The notes beneath the pieces are model-generated. The model did not search any database. It saw nothing but the letters and a program-made list of their open reading frames with translations, and was not told the origin of the DNA. A stretch of DNA of 51,599 nt from Verrucomicrobiota bacterium. GTDB lineage: Bacteria; Verrucomicrobiota; Verrucomicrobiia; Verrucomicrobiales; DEV007. Shown piece by piece: positions 11,031 to 21,147 of the stretch. Both the position numbers and the translations under genes were made by a program. The stretch covers positions 1-51,599 of the forward strand of contig JAGWVU010000033.1 in NCBI GenBank assembly GCA_018970725.1, read 5' to 3'. How positions within the stretch are numbered: the stretch's first letter is position 1; every line of letters starts with the position of its first letter.

Positions 11031-11549
11031 TCAGGCGGCCTCCTTCTCCGCCTTCGCCTTCAGCACCCGCGCCAGCGCGGTTCCGGGTTCGTTGATGGTC
11101 CGGACCAACTTCGAACCAGGCGCCTGAAGCACCCCCAAGAACTGGGCAAGCAACACAGGGCGCGGCGGGAGGTCCGCCAGCCCGCGAACCTCGTCCGCAC
11201 TCAGGAAGACACCATCAAGCAAACCAGAGCGCACGGCGCCCTTGGAAAACTCCTTGGCGAAGTCGCGCAACACCTTGGCTGCCGCGCAGATGTCACTGTC
11301 TCCAGTGACAATCGCGTTCTGTCCCTTGAGCGTCGCATCGATCTCCGATGGAGCGTTCACGGCATGTAGCGCCCGCTTCACGAAGCTGTTCTTCGCCACC
11401 TCGCAACGGGCCCCGGTATCCCCGAGACGCCTGCGCAATTCCGAAAACTGCTTCACGGTGATCCCCGCATACTCCGTCACAATCACGAAAGGAGAGGCGT
11501 TCAGCCGCTCGAGAATCCCATCAATGATCAATTGTTTGTCAGCGTTCAT
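11031..11549 (-). CDS. rplJ: 50S ribosomal protein L10
   Basis: This 172-residue protein is the base of the L7/L12 stalk. The N-terminal part FVIVTEYAGITVKQFSELRR is the rRNA-binding L10 domain. The Ala/Lys-rich C-terminal helix (ALARVLKAKAEKEAA) is the L7/L12-binding tail. It lies 23 bp downstream of rplA, too short to hold the L10 autoregulatory leader known in some bacteria. If such control exists it must act elsewhere. Confidence 0.96.
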   Translation of the reverse strand: MNADKQLIIDGILERLNASPFVIVTEYAGITVKQFSELRRRLGDTGARCEVAKNSFVKRALHAVNAPSEIDATLKGQNAIVTGDSDICAAAKVLRDFAKEFSKGAVRSGLLDGVFLSADEVRGLADLPPRPVLLAQFLGVLQAPGSKLVRTINEPGTALARVLKAKAEKEAA

Positions 11550-11572
11550 CGTTTCTTGATCGTTCGTTTTTC

Positions 11573-12283
11573 TCAGCCCACCGTCCGCATCAAAGGAGCG
11601 GCATCGACACTCACTCCGGGACTCATCGTCCCCGCGATGGTGATCGACCGGATGTAAACACCACGGGCCGAGGCCGGCTTCGCTCCTTGAACCGCGTCCA
11701 CCGCGGCACGGGTGTTTTCCGCCAACTGCTCGGGTGTGAAGGAAGCCTTGCCGACCGTCATCGAAACGTTCGCGTTCTTGTCAAGCTTGAAGTCAACCCG
11801 GCCCGCCTTGACCTCGAGCACCGCCCGGGCCGTGTCATCCGTCACCGTCCCGGTCTTCGGATTCGGCATGAGCCCGCGGGGACCCAGCACCCGGCCAAGT
11901 TTGCGCAGCTCGGTCATCGCAGCCGGTGTGGCCACGGCCACATCGAAATCAAGGAAGTTTTCGTCTCGGACACGCTTGATGAGATCATCCATCCCGACAA
12001 ACTCGGCCCCCGCCTTGCGCGCGGCTTCGGCCGCCTCCCCCTCAGCGAAGACCGCGACCCGGACATCCTTGCCGCTCCCGTGCGGGAGCGAACAGGTACC
12101 CCGGACCATCTGGTCGGATTGCTTGGGATCCACCCCCAACCGGACGGAAACGGTCACCGTCTGGTCAAACTTCGGCGAAGGAAACTTCTTCACCACTTTC
12201 ACGGCCTCATCCAACGGATAGGCCTTGGTGGAATCCACCAGCTTGGCGGCTTCCATGTATCGCTTGCTACGCTTCTTTGCCAT
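11573..12283 (-). CDS. rplA: 50S ribosomal protein L1
   Basis: This 236-residue L1 protein binds 23S rRNA at the mobile L1 stalk and represses its own operon in many bacteria. The start was placed at the ATG of MAKKRSKRYMEAAKLVD. An in-frame ATG six codons upstream lacks family similarity. Recognisable segments are RLGVDPKQSDQMVRGTCSLP and GRVLGPRGLMPNPKTGTVT, the classic L1 signature. Usual length, with 61 bp separating it from rplK. Confidence 0.96.
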   Translation of the reverse strand: MAKKRSKRYMEAAKLVDSTKAYPLDEAVKVVKKFPSPKFDQTVTVSVRLGVDPKQSDQMVRGTCSLPHGSGKDVRVAVFAEGEAAEAARKAGAEFVGMDDLIKRVRDENFLDFDVAVATPAAMTELRKLGRVLGPRGLMPNPKTGTVTDDTARAVLEVKAGRVDFKLDKNANVSMTVGKASFTPEQLAENTRAAVDAVQGAKPASARGVYIRSITIAGTMSPGVSVDAAPLMRTVG

Positions 12284-12344
12284 GTTCGGATTGCAGTGCA
12301 AACGAGCCGTGGGCTCTCCTGCGGTTTGTTCTTAAAAAATCAGA

Positions 12345-12776
12345 TCAGCTGTTCCAATCAATCTCGATGCCCATCTGACGGGCGGTTCCTGCCAACGTCC
12401 TCGCCGCAGCCTCCTCGTCCGTGGTGTTCATGTCGCGCATCTTGATTTTCACGACGTCCATCAACTGCGCCTTGGTCAACTTGCCCACCTTCTTCTTGTG
12501 CGGCTCGTTGGACCCGGAGGCAATGTTGGCCGCCTTCTTCAAAAGGTTCCCGGCAGGAGGCTGCTTGGTGACGAACGTGAAGCTCTTGTCCTTGTAGACG
12601 GTGATCACCACCGGCAGCACATCCCCGGCCTGAGCTTGGGTCTGGGCGTTGAATTCCTTGCAGAACATCATGATGTTGACGCCAGCCTGACCGAGCGCCG
12701 GCCCAACTGGAGGCGAGGGGTTTGCCGCACCCGCCTTAATCTGCAATTTGATGAGTTTAATAATCTCCTTGGCCAT
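12345..12776 (-). CDS. rplK: 50S ribosomal protein L11
   Basis: This 143-residue protein binds the GTPase-associated region of 23S rRNA. Diagnostic stretches are [38 protein letters not shown] and the C-terminal [16 protein letters not shown]. Usual length. It lies 27 bp after nusG and 61 bp before rplA, in the conserved secE-nusG-rplKAJL order. Confidence 0.97.
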   Translation of the reverse strand: MAKEIIKLIKLQIKAGAANPSPPVGPALGQAGVNIMMFCKEFNAQTQAQAGDVLPVVITVYKDKSFTFVTKQPPAGNLLKKAANIASGSNEPHKKKVGKLTKAQLMDVVKIKMRDMNTTDEEAAARTLAGTARQMGIEIDWNS

Positions 12777-12803
12777 CTTCTCTACTCGCTACATTTACTA
12801 GGT

Positions 12804-13373
12804 TTACGCCCGCTCAACTTGCCAGAACTCCAAATCAACGGGAGTCGGCCTTCCAAACATGTTCACGGTCACCCGCAACTTCCCTTTCGCCAGATCTACC
12901 TCCTCGACCACCCCGTTCTGACTTTCAAACGGACCGTCCGCCACCTTGATGGTCTCACCCACCTCGAACTGGACAGCGTAGTTCGTCCCTTCCTGCCCCT
13001 GCTTGATCTGCGCCAGCAAACTCTGGATTTCCGAGGGCTTCATCGGCATCGGCTTGGTCTTGGAACCGGCGAAATTGATCACGCCAGGCGTCTCTTGAAT
13101 GAAATACCAAGCCCGGTCCACCAAACTGCCGTCGTCATTCATGAGGTGCATGTTGACGATCACATACCCGGGAAAGAACTTCCGTTTCGTCTCCCGCTTC
13201 TCCCCACGCTTCACCTCGGAAACATTCTCCATCGGAAGCAGAACCTCAAAAATTACATCGGAAACTTCTTCAGTCTCGATCCGGCGAAGCATGTTGTCGT
13301 GAACCTTCTGCTCCTGTCCGGAGAGAACTTGGACCACAAACCACTGGTCGCGCGGTGACGGTACGATGGGCAT
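12804..13373 (-). CDS. nusG: Transcription termination/antitermination factor NusG
   Basis: This 189-residue protein couples RNA polymerase to Rho or the ribosome. The N-terminal NGN domain has DQWFVVQVLSGQEQKVHDNM and KRKFFPGYVIVNMHL. The C-terminal KOW domain has VGETIKVADGPFESQNGVVE and ends DLEFWQVERA. The ATG at 13373 was chosen because it gives the family N-terminus; an upstream in-frame ATG would add 24 unrelated residues overlapping secE. It begins 23 bp after the secE stop, so the two are almost certainly co-transcribed. Confidence 0.96.
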   Translation of the reverse strand: MPIVPSPRDQWFVVQVLSGQEQKVHDNMLRRIETEEVSDVIFEVLLPMENVSEVKRGEKRETKRKFFPGYVIVNMHLMNDDGSLVDRAWYFIQETPGVINFAGSKTKPMPMKPSEIQSLLAQIKQGQEGTNYAVQFEVGETIKVADGPFESQNGVVEEVDLAKGKLRVTVNMFGRPTPVDLEFWQVERA

Positions 13374-13396
13374 CGGGTTACGTGGTGAATGGTTTC

Positions 13397-13612
13397 TCAG
13401 AGCCCGTTGATCAGATCCATGAGATTCATGAAGACCAGATCCCAAACTGCCACAAAGCCCCCCAAAAGGATCATGGCAATGAGCACGACGATAGTTGAAT
13501 CAATCAATTCCTTGTAACGCTTCACCCCCTTTTCACGAGGATCCCACGGCCAAGTCGCCTTGTGCAACTCGGTCTTCACCTCTTGAGCGAACTTTCCAGG
13601 ATGAAATGCCAT
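13397..13612 (-). CDS. secE: Preprotein translocase subunit SecE
   Basis: This is a small (71-residue) single-span SecE, the clamp subunit of the SecYEG channel in the inner membrane. The cytoplasmic amphipathic region contains FAQEVKTELHKATWPWD, the conserved TWP motif of short SecE proteins. The transmembrane segment follows at about residues 38-63 (STIVVLIAMILLGGFVAVWD). The start at MAFHPGKFAQ is preferred over an ATG seven codons upstream. It sits between tRNA-Trp and nusG, the textbook position. Confidence 0.93.
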   Translation of the reverse strand: MAFHPGKFAQEVKTELHKATWPWDPREKGVKRYKELIDSTIVVLIAMILLGGFVAVWDLVFMNLMDLINGL

Positions 13613-13698
13613 GGCTGTGAAAACTTGAATCAATTACAACTTTGCCCGAACTGCAGACCGAATCCCTCGACGCAGGCCAGGACAGCTCCACCGGGTCA

Positions 13699-13771
13699 CA
13701 GGGTAGGCGGGACTCGAACCCACAACCAACGGTTTTGGAGACCGCTACTCTACCGATTGAGCTACTACCCT
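13699..13771 (-). tRNA. tRNA-Trp (anticodon CCA)
   Basis: On the minus strand a full cloverleaf folds. The acceptor stem is AGGGTAG with CTACCCT, and the D-stem is GCTC/GAGT. The anticodon stem GCGGT/ACCGT encloses the loop CTCCAAA with anticodon CCA. The T-arm is GTGGGTTCGAGTCCCGC and the discriminator base is G. The CCA tail is not encoded. It lies between tuf and secE, a widely conserved position. Confidence 0.97.
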
Positions 13772-13908
13772 AAACCCGGAGGGCAGGTATCGTAACACGA
13801 CTCCTTGAGTTGACAAATTTCTCTTTCAGGATTCTGCCGGGAATCCCGCCAGAAACCCCCAGGCCAACCCGGATTCAAAAATCTCCAGCCCGGTCCGAGG
13901 CCACCCCT

Positions 13909-13940
13909 AAAAAAAACGCGGCGGTCCGAGAACCGCCGCG
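13909..13940 (-). terminator. Intrinsic terminator after tuf
   Basis: On the minus-strand transcript, CGCGGCGGT (13932-13940) pairs perfectly with ACCGCCGCG (13917-13925). The result is a nine-base-pair GC stem with a 6-nt loop, followed by eight T residues (A-run 13909-13916). It lies 57 bp past the tuf stop. It should end most tuf transcripts, so tRNA-Trp-secE-nusG probably has additional initiation or depends on read-through. Confidence 0.92.
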
Positions 13941-13997
13941 CTGGAAACCTGATGGACGGGACGGACGGCCCTCGCGAGCCATCCGCACCCCTGAGGA

Positions 13998-15182
<1,185 letters not shown>

Positions 15183-15269
15183 TTGCCTTTGGTTCCCTGA
15201 ATGTTGTAAGTCTGTCGGTTGTTCGATTCAATGCCGTTTCCAGCAGCCTCTTCCTGAGATAACCTCCTC

Positions 15270-15283
15270 CCCGGGAAAACTTC
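15270..15283. repeat. Direct repeat copy 1 in the tRNA-Thr/tuf spacer
   Basis: The 14-mer CCCGGGAAAACTTC occurs here and again at 15350-15363, 80 bases apart, inside the 198 bp spacer between tRNA-Thr and tuf. A related GGAACTTCC lies between them (15311-15319). Its role is unknown; a protein-binding or RNA leader element for tuf is possible. Confidence 0.6.
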
Positions 15284-15349
15284 CCCGCGAGGAGAGGGAT
15301 TCACCATCCCGGAACTTCCAACCGACCACAAAAAGAGCCGGCGCGATTT

Positions 15350-15363
15350 CCCGGGAAAACTTC
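15350..15363. repeat. Direct repeat copy 2 in the tRNA-Thr/tuf spacer
   Basis: Second perfect copy of the 14-mer CCCGGGAAAACTTC, 18 bases from the 3' end of tRNA-Thr. The repeat is seen directly; its function is not known. Confidence 0.6.
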
Positions 15364-15380
15364 TCCCACTGCTAATTCAA

Positions 15381-15452
<72 letters not shown>

Positions 15453-15648
15453 CTTGTTCTGATCAGAGGCCACGTTTGGCGCCACCCCTGCGACTTCCCG
15501 GATCCGTCATGGTTGACGAGCTTGGTAAACTTTGGCGACCCTCTTGACGAAGCCCAACCAAAACACCTCGGCAAACCACCGTCGACCCGGGAGCGTCGGA
15601 GATTGTAGCCAGTTGCTCACCGCTGTCAAAAACAAAGGTGATCTTTCG

Positions 15649-16449
15649 TCAAGGCGCCGCGTCCAAGGCCACGCGTTCCACCACCCGTTCCACGTGGATC
15701 GCCCGCCCCGTCCCCTCCTCAACGTCCACCAAAACCCCGCGCAACTCCACCTCTCCCTTGGCCAGATAAAAACGGGTCGGCATGGCCCGGGTGTATTTTT
15801 CCAGAACCGCCGCAATGTCCGAGCCAATCACGGACTCTTTCACCCCGCACATCCCCGCATCGCACAAAAAGGCGGTGCCCCCAGGCAGAATGCATTCGTC
15901 CGCGGTTTGGACATGGGTGTGCGTTCCCACCACCAGCGAAACCTGGCCATCGAGCAAGCGACCAATCGCCTGTTTCTCGCTCGTCGCCTCCGCATGAAAG
16001 TCGACCACAATGACCGGGGTCTCCTGCCGGAGACGCGCCACTTCCGCCTTGAGCGCCAGAAACGGGTTCTCCAATTCCTGCTTCATGAAGGTCCGCCCCT
16101 GGGCATTGACCACCGCCACCGGCCCTTTTGCGGTCTCGAGCACGACGCTTCCCGCTCCCGGCACCCCCTCCGGATAGTTCAAGGGGCGCAAAAGACGAGG
16201 CTCGGTCGGCAAGAAGGGAATGATGTCCGGCTGATCCCAGATATGGTCGCCCGAAGTCACGACCGCCGCGCCGGATCTCAGGAGATCGATGGTGATTTTC
16301 GGGGTGATGCCACGACCTCCGGCGGAATTCTCCCCGTTGACGATCGCAAAATCAATTTCCCGCTCCTTCTTCAATCCAGGCAAACGCGCCATCACCGCCT
16401 TGCGGCCGGGCTCGCCCACCACATCACCCAAAAAAAGAATTCTCAACAT
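15649..16449 (-). CDS. YmdB-family metallophosphoesterase
   Basis: This 266-residue protein is a cytoplasmic calcineurin-like phosphoesterase of the YmdB family. Known members have metal-dependent phosphodiesterase activity on 2',3'-cAMP, and the Bacillus protein affects biofilm and motility choice. Metal-site motifs are LFLGDVVGEPGRKAV (D9), IVNGENSAGGRGIT (residues 37-49), SGDHIWDQ, VDFHAEATSEKQA and VGTHTHVQTADE. The start was set at the ATG of MLRILFLGDVVG; an in-frame upstream ATG would add 48 non-homologous residues and run into the divergent amidase gene. It lies 196 bp upstream of tRNA-Thr on the same strand, and I see nothing definite in that gap. Confidence 0.92.
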   Translation of the reverse strand: MLRILFLGDVVGEPGRKAVMARLPGLKKEREIDFAIVNGENSAGGRGITPKITIDLLRSGAAVVTSGDHIWDQPDIIPFLPTEPRLLRPLNYPEGVPGAGSVVLETAKGPVAVVNAQGRTFMKQELENPFLALKAEVARLRQETPVIVVDFHAEATSEKQAIGRLLDGQVSLVVGTHTHVQTADECILPGGTAFLCDAGMCGVKESVIGSDIAAVLEKYTRAMPTRFYLAKGEVELRGVLVDVEEGTGRAIHVERVVERVALDAAP

Positions 16450-16510
16450 GACGCCTGATTCCACCTCATTGTGGAGACGTTCCCTTCGCCGACAAACCCG
16501 GCTTTTCAAC

Positions 16511-17842
16511 ATGAAGCGACTTCTGATCCCCGCGGTTCTTGCCGCCCCGCTGGTGGCGCCGACCGCGGCCGGCGACACCACCACGGGTTCCATCGCCCAC
16601 CTCTCTCCCCTTGGCGAGACGCCGGACTGGTCCCGTCTTGATCCCTACCAACGCGGGATCACAAAGCCCGACTTTCTCCACCAGTGGCAGTCGAACTACG
16701 ACGGCAGTCAGGGAACGCCCCCTTCACCGCTGGTCACCATCCTCGAAGACAGGGTCCGCATCGTGAAATGCTTCAAGCGACCCGACGATGTCTACGAACT
16801 ATTCTTCGCCACCTCCCCCGGCTCAGCCCGTCCCTCCCGTTTCTGGCGCAGTGTCCAGGAACTTCCCCCCGCCAGATCCCCGGACCAGCCGCTCGACGGT
16901 CTGCGGATCGCCATCGACCCCGGTCATATCGGCGGCGACTGGGCGAAAATGGAGCACCGCTGGTTCCATATCCTGTCCGGAGTCACCGGGGATCCCAAGG
17001 AACCCGCGCCCGCCACCCTGCCGGTCAAAGAGGGCGACGTCGTGCTCCAGGTGGCGAGGCGGCTGGAGGCGAAACTTGTGCGCTTGGGCGCCAAGGTGGT
17101 TCTGGTGCGATCGCAGGCCACGCCGGTGACCTCGAAGCGCCCTCCGGATTTCCTCGAGACGGCCCGGATCGCGGGCAACTTTCCGTCCGACGCCACCTTC
17201 GAAAACAGCCCGGCTCTGGCGAGCACTGCGGAACGACTTTTTTACCTGAGCGAGGAGATCCGGGCGCGCTCACGGAAAATCAATCAAACCCTGAGACCGG
17301 ATCTGGTGCTCTGCCTGCACGTGAACGCGGAGCCTTGGGGGGATCCCGAGCATGCGGCCTTTGTCCCTTCCAACCATTTCCATCTACTGATCAACGGGAA
17401 CTACAGCGCCGGGGAGATCGCCTTCGACGACCAACGACTCGAGCTTTTGCTCCGGCTTTTGCAGGGGATCCACCCGGAGGAGCTGGCCATGTCCGCCACC
17501 GTGGCGGGGGTCATGGCGGAATCGATCGCGCTTCCTCCCTACACCTACACGACCCCCAATGCCCGACGCACGCCCTTGAGCGAATATGTCTGGTCCCGCA
17601 ATCTGCTGGCCACCCGTCTCTACGCCTGCCCCGTCCTTTTTTTCGAGCCTTACGTGATGAACCATGAACTGACCTACACCCGGGTCCAGGCCGGCGCCTA
17701 CGAGGGGAAACGGGAGATTCTCGGCGAAGCCCGCGTCAATCTTTTCGAGGAATACGCGAACGCCGTCGCGGAGGGACTGGAAGCGTATTTCCGCAACCAC
17801 CGGAGACAGTTTTCCGGCGGCCCCCCGGGCTCCCAACCGTAA
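16511..17842 (+). CDS. Exported N-acetylmuramoyl-L-alanine amidase (Amidase_3-like)
   Basis: This 443-residue secreted protein is predicted to cleave the amide bond between muramic acid and the stem peptide of peptidoglycan. A Sec signal (MKRLLIPAVLAAPLVAPTAAG) is followed by an unassigned N-terminal region to about residue 128. The catalytic domain then starts at LRIAIDPGHIGGDWAKMEH, with zinc-ligand candidates H139 and E148. A second conserved histidine is in LVLCLHVNAEP. The family motif is usually IDPGHGG, so the inserted Ile is a small variation. The ATG at 16511 is chosen because it gives the signal peptide. The ymdB-type gene is divergent (61 bp). The following epimerase gene starts 9 bp after the stop, suggesting an operon. 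Confidence 0.82.
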   Translation: MKRLLIPAVLAAPLVAPTAAGDTTTGSIAHLSPLGETPDWSRLDPYQRGITKPDFLHQWQSNYDGSQGTPPSPLVTILEDRVRIVKCFKRPDDVYELFFATSPGSARPSRFWRSVQELPPARSPDQPLDGLRIAIDPGHIGGDWAKMEHRWFHILSGVTGDPKEPAPATLPVKEGDVVLQVARRLEAKLVRLGAKVVLVRSQATPVTSKRPPDFLETARIAGNFPSDATFENSPALASTAERLFYLSEEIRARSRKINQTLRPDLVLCLHVNAEPWGDPEHAAFVPSNHFHLLINGNYSAGEIAFDDQRLELLLRLLQGIHPEELAMSATVAGVMAESIALPPYTYTTPNARRTPLSEYVWSRNLLATRLYACPVLFFEPYVMNHELTYTRVQAGAYEGKREILGEARVNLFEEYANAVAEGLEAYFRNHRRQFSGGPPGSQP

Positions 17843-17851
17843 CCTTGAGGT

Positions 17852-18760
17852 ATGCAAAGCCCCCTGCTTCCCTCCCCGGTTTGGATCGCCGGCTGCGGCT
17901 TCATCGGCCGGCATCTCGCCGCCTCCCTCCACGCCGATGGGGTCCGGGTGCTTGGACTCACCCACTCGACCTCCTCCGCGGAAGTTCTTGCCGCCGAGGT
18001 CCCGTTCGAAGTCCGCGCCTGCGATCTCAGCTCTGCCGAAGCGGTGGCCGCCCTTGCTGCCGTGGTCCCGCCGCCGGAGGCGGTCGTCCACTGCGCCAGT
18101 TCAGGGCGCGGGGGGGCCGACGCCTACGAGGCGGTTTATCGCCACGGATGCCTCAATCTGCTCGAATCGGCCCCGGGCGCCACCCTGCTCTTCACCTCGA
18201 GCACCAGCGTCTACCCGCAAACCGACGGCGAGGCGGTCGATGAAACTTCCCCGGCCGAGCCGGATCGGGACACGGGCCGGATCTTGCGACTGACGGAAGA
18301 TCTGGTGATCCGGAGGCACGGCATCGTGGCCCGGCTCGCAGGTCTCTACGGTCCCGGTCGGTCGGTCCTCCTGCAGCGGTTTCTCGCTGGCACCGCACTG
18401 ATCGAGGAAGGTGAAAGCCGTTTCCTCAACCAAGTGCACCGGGACGACGCCGTCTCCGCGTTGCGAACCCTCCTGCGCCATCGCGCTCAGGCTGGCGGCC
18501 AGATCTACAACGTCGCGGACGGAGAGGCCCTGACCCAGCGACAATGCTACGAACAGCTCGCCGCGCATTTCGGGACCCCCGTTCCTCCCGAGGGCCCCCG
18601 GGATCTGAACCGCAAGCGCGGCTGGACCCACAAACGGATCGTCACGGACAAACTCAAGGCGCTCGGCTGGCAGCCATGTTACCCCGGCTTCCTCGAGGCC
18701 GTGCGGCACGATCCGGAATTGATCGCTTCAGTCCAGGCGGAACGCCCCGCCCTCCCCTGA
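17852..18760 (+). CDS. NAD(P)-dependent epimerase/dehydratase (extended SDR)
   Basis: This 302-residue Rossmann-fold protein has the nucleotide-binding motif VWIAGCGFIGRHLA near the N-terminus, the VVHCASSG strand and the catalytic-region TSSTSVYPQTDGE. In the last segment the usual Tyr-x-x-x-Lys appears not as YxxxK but as a lone Tyr in SVYP, as in YeeZ-like atypical members. A later segment LAGLYGPGRS is typical of sugar epimerase/dehydratase-like proteins. The substrate cannot be read from sequence. It starts 9 bp after the amidase and is probably co-transcribed. The downstream gene is convergent with only 4 bp between the stops. Confidence 0.8.
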   Translation: MQSPLLPSPVWIAGCGFIGRHLAASLHADGVRVLGLTHSTSSAEVLAAEVPFEVRACDLSSAEAVAALAAVVPPPEAVVHCASSGRGGADAYEAVYRHGCLNLLESAPGATLLFTSSTSVYPQTDGEAVDETSPAEPDRDTGRILRLTEDLVIRRHGIVARLAGLYGPGRSVLLQRFLAGTALIEEGESRFLNQVHRDDAVSALRTLLRHRAQAGGQIYNVADGEALTQRQCYEQLAAHFGTPVPPEGPRDLNRKRGWTHKRIVTDKLKALGWQPCYPGFLEAVRHDPELIASVQAERPALP

Positions 18761-18764
18761 TCAA

Positions 18765-21035
18765 CTAGCGCCGGTTTTCATACCACACCACGTTCCGACT
18801 CAGTTGGCCGGCCACCAACAGATCGGCATCGCCATCCCCGTCCATATCTGGTGAGCGGATGTCGTAAGCTGCCTGGGCGGGGTCGATGTCGTGGACCTTG
18901 AACGCTCCCTTCCCGTCGTTCTCATACCAGACTGCAAGGAAGTCGTCTTTGCCAACCGTCGCCGCATCGAGATCATGATCCCGGTCGAAGTCCGCCAAGG
19001 TGAGGCAATGAGGCCCCGAGAGCAAGGGATCCATCTCGTGCGGAACGAAAAGCCCCGCGCCCCGGTTTTCAAACCAGAGAACCCCGGTGCCGTGGCCGCA
19101 GGAGGCGATGAGGTCCAGGTCCTTGTCACCATCAAGATCTCCCGGCAAGATGCAGGTGGCCCCGACCCGCCCCTCAGCGATCACGTGTTTTTTCCATGGG
19201 TGGGATCCCACGTTTTCCCACCAGGCAAACCAATTTCCTCCAGAGAACGGTTTGCCTTTGGCCCCGCAGGCGAGGTCGTTGTCCCCATCTCCGTCGAGAT
19301 CGCCCAGTCCCATGTAATGATTCCCGCCTCTGGCGTCTCCGGCGGCAATGACGTGGCGTTCCCATGGCTTGCCGCCCCTTCCCGGCGCTTTGAACCAAAG
19401 CAGGGAATCGGCAAGAGGGCCGGACGGATTGAACTCGTTCGTGATCAAATCCGCGGTGCCATCCGCATCTACATCCCCGCGGAGAACACAATGAACGCCC
19501 GTGATCCGGTCCTCCACCAAGTGAAACGGCCATTTTCCCCGGGCCAACGCCTCCACCCCGGGATTCTCCAGCCAATAGACCAGCCGGGCGCCGCCAATGA
19601 AATCGAGATCGCCGTCGGCATCCACGTCCATCACTTCACTGTGAATGCAGCCCCGGGTCCGGTCTTTTCCCTCGTGGAGTTCGATCAGCTGCCAGTCCGG
19701 AGCCAGCGCCAACCAATCCTTCCCGCCGGCACTGAAAAAGACATCCGGTCGGCGGTCCCCGTTCGCGTCCGCCGCCACCGCGGTGGCACACGCCTCCCCT
19801 CTCCAGATCTCGTGCTTTTTCCAGCCCCGGTCGAAGGCCCTCGCCACCGGGGCCCCGGACCGGTTCCAATAAATCTTCACATTCTTCGTCGCCCGTCCGG
19901 CCGCGATGATGTCCGGTTTGCCATCCCCGTTGAGATCGGAGACTTTCAAATCCTCGGCCGCCATGCCGTTGTCATCCACCGTGTGGGTCGCCCATTTGCC
20001 GGTCGCTTCCTCCCAAACATAAAGTCGAACGCCCACTTTCCCGGCGGCGTCGGGTTTTCTCCAGCCCGCCACAATTTGTTCCCGGCCCGTCCCGAGCAAA
20101 TCCCCGCACGCCAGCGCGTGCCCCTCGGCCAAGGTATCGTCGATCAACTCACGCTGCCAGACGGGCCGATGGTCCTCCGGCGTTTCGGAGGATACGGAAT
20201 AGACCACAAGCTCGTTTCCGTGCATCGGTTCAATGGCGGTGAAGTGCGCCACTGACCGCCCCCGGTCGATCCGGCTCGGCCCGCGCCGGACTTCCCCGAT
20301 CCCGGTCTTCCCGGCAAAGGTGGGGATCGTCAGCTCCGCCTTGCCATCCGCCCCGATGCTGACCATGCCCTCCGCCCCGCCAATGAACAGCGGTTCAGGG
20401 CCGGACCCGGCGCGGGTGGTATCGAAGTTATGGGCGAGGTGGAGACTCGCGTCGAGCACGCGGGTTTTCCAGTTCTCCGCCTTGGAAGGATCCGCCGGGA
20501 ACTCATAACCGATGACACGAACCGGCTCCCCTTTTCCTTGCACGTTGCCTTTCCCGTGAAGCGGCAACATGACCAGTTCCCATTTTCCCTTCTCCTGACG
20601 GCGCCAGTGCATCCGGTGAACCGTCGGCTCGTGAGGCAGGGTGACCGCCGTCCAAAGTTGCGTGCGATCCGCCGGAGCCACGAGGTAATGGACCGACCCC
20701 GAGGCCGCTTCGTCCTTGGTTTCCCCGGGATTCCAATTGGCCCCGACCGCCACCTCGCATTTTCCATCTCCGTTCAAATCGCGGGCCGCGAGGCACACGT
20801 GGTCGCGCAAGGTGAGATTGCGGGCGATGACGTGCTTCTCCCACCCGGGGTTTCCATACCAGACGATCTCCCGTTTGTCCGCGAGGAGGACATCCTCCCT
20901 GCCGTCTCCGTCGACATCGGCCACCGCGAGGCCATAGCCGATTTCGATCGCGGGATCGATGGTCTGTTCCTCAAAGCGCGGCGTGGCGGCGACCGACACG
21001 GAAACAAGAAACAAGAGCAGGATGACGGGGTTCAT
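18765..21035 (-). CDS. Secreted FG-GAP/VCBS-repeat protein
   Basis: This 756-residue exported protein has a short hydrophobic signal (MNPVILLLFLVSVSVAATPR). It carries about ten Asp-rich calcium-binding-type loops, for example DVDGDGREDVLLA, DLNGDGKPDIIAAG, DVDADGDLDFIGG, DLDGDGDNDLACG and DMDGDGDADLLVA. These are spread over the length with intervening Trp-rich strands (IVWYGNPGWEKHVI, VVWYENRR). That pattern is the FG-GAP/VCBS beta-propeller family, secreted proteins common in marine and soil PVC bacteria. No catalytic domain is recognised, so it may be a binding or structural protein. It is divergent from the terC-like gene (112 bp) and convergent with the epimerase gene. Confidence 0.85.
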   Translation of the reverse strand: MNPVILLLFLVSVSVAATPRFEEQTIDPAIEIGYGLAVADVDGDGREDVLLADKREIVWYGNPGWEKHVIARNLTLRDHVCLAARDLNGDGKCEVAVGANWNPGETKDEAASGSVHYLVAPADRTQLWTAVTLPHEPTVHRMHWRRQEKGKWELVMLPLHGKGNVQGKGEPVRVIGYEFPADPSKAENWKTRVLDASLHLAHNFDTTRAGSGPEPLFIGGAEGMVSIGADGKAELTIPTFAGKTGIGEVRRGPSRIDRGRSVAHFTAIEPMHGNELVVYSVSSETPEDHRPVWQRELIDDTLAEGHALACGDLLGTGREQIVAGWRKPDAAGKVGVRLYVWEEATGKWATHTVDDNGMAAEDLKVSDLNGDGKPDIIAAGRATKNVKIYWNRSGAPVARAFDRGWKKHEIWRGEACATAVAADANGDRRPDVFFSAGGKDWLALAPDWQLIELHEGKDRTRGCIHSEVMDVDADGDLDFIGGARLVYWLENPGVEALARGKWPFHLVEDRITGVHCVLRGDVDADGTADLITNEFNPSGPLADSLLWFKAPGRGGKPWERHVIAAGDARGGNHYMGLGDLDGDGDNDLACGAKGKPFSGGNWFAWWENVGSHPWKKHVIAEGRVGATCILPGDLDGDKDLDLIASCGHGTGVLWFENRGAGLFVPHEMDPLLSGPHCLTLADFDRDHDLDAATVGKDDFLAVWYENDGKGAFKVHDIDPAQAAYDIRSPDMDGDGDADLLVAGQLSRNVVWYENRR

Positions 21036-21147
21036 GCCGACAACCTAGCGGCAGACCGGACGGAACCGCAAGCAGTCACCGTCGGGCGCCAAACTTTCCG
21101 CTTCCCAAGGCTGCCGATCGGGTCGAGGATCAATTTCGCCAAATTCC

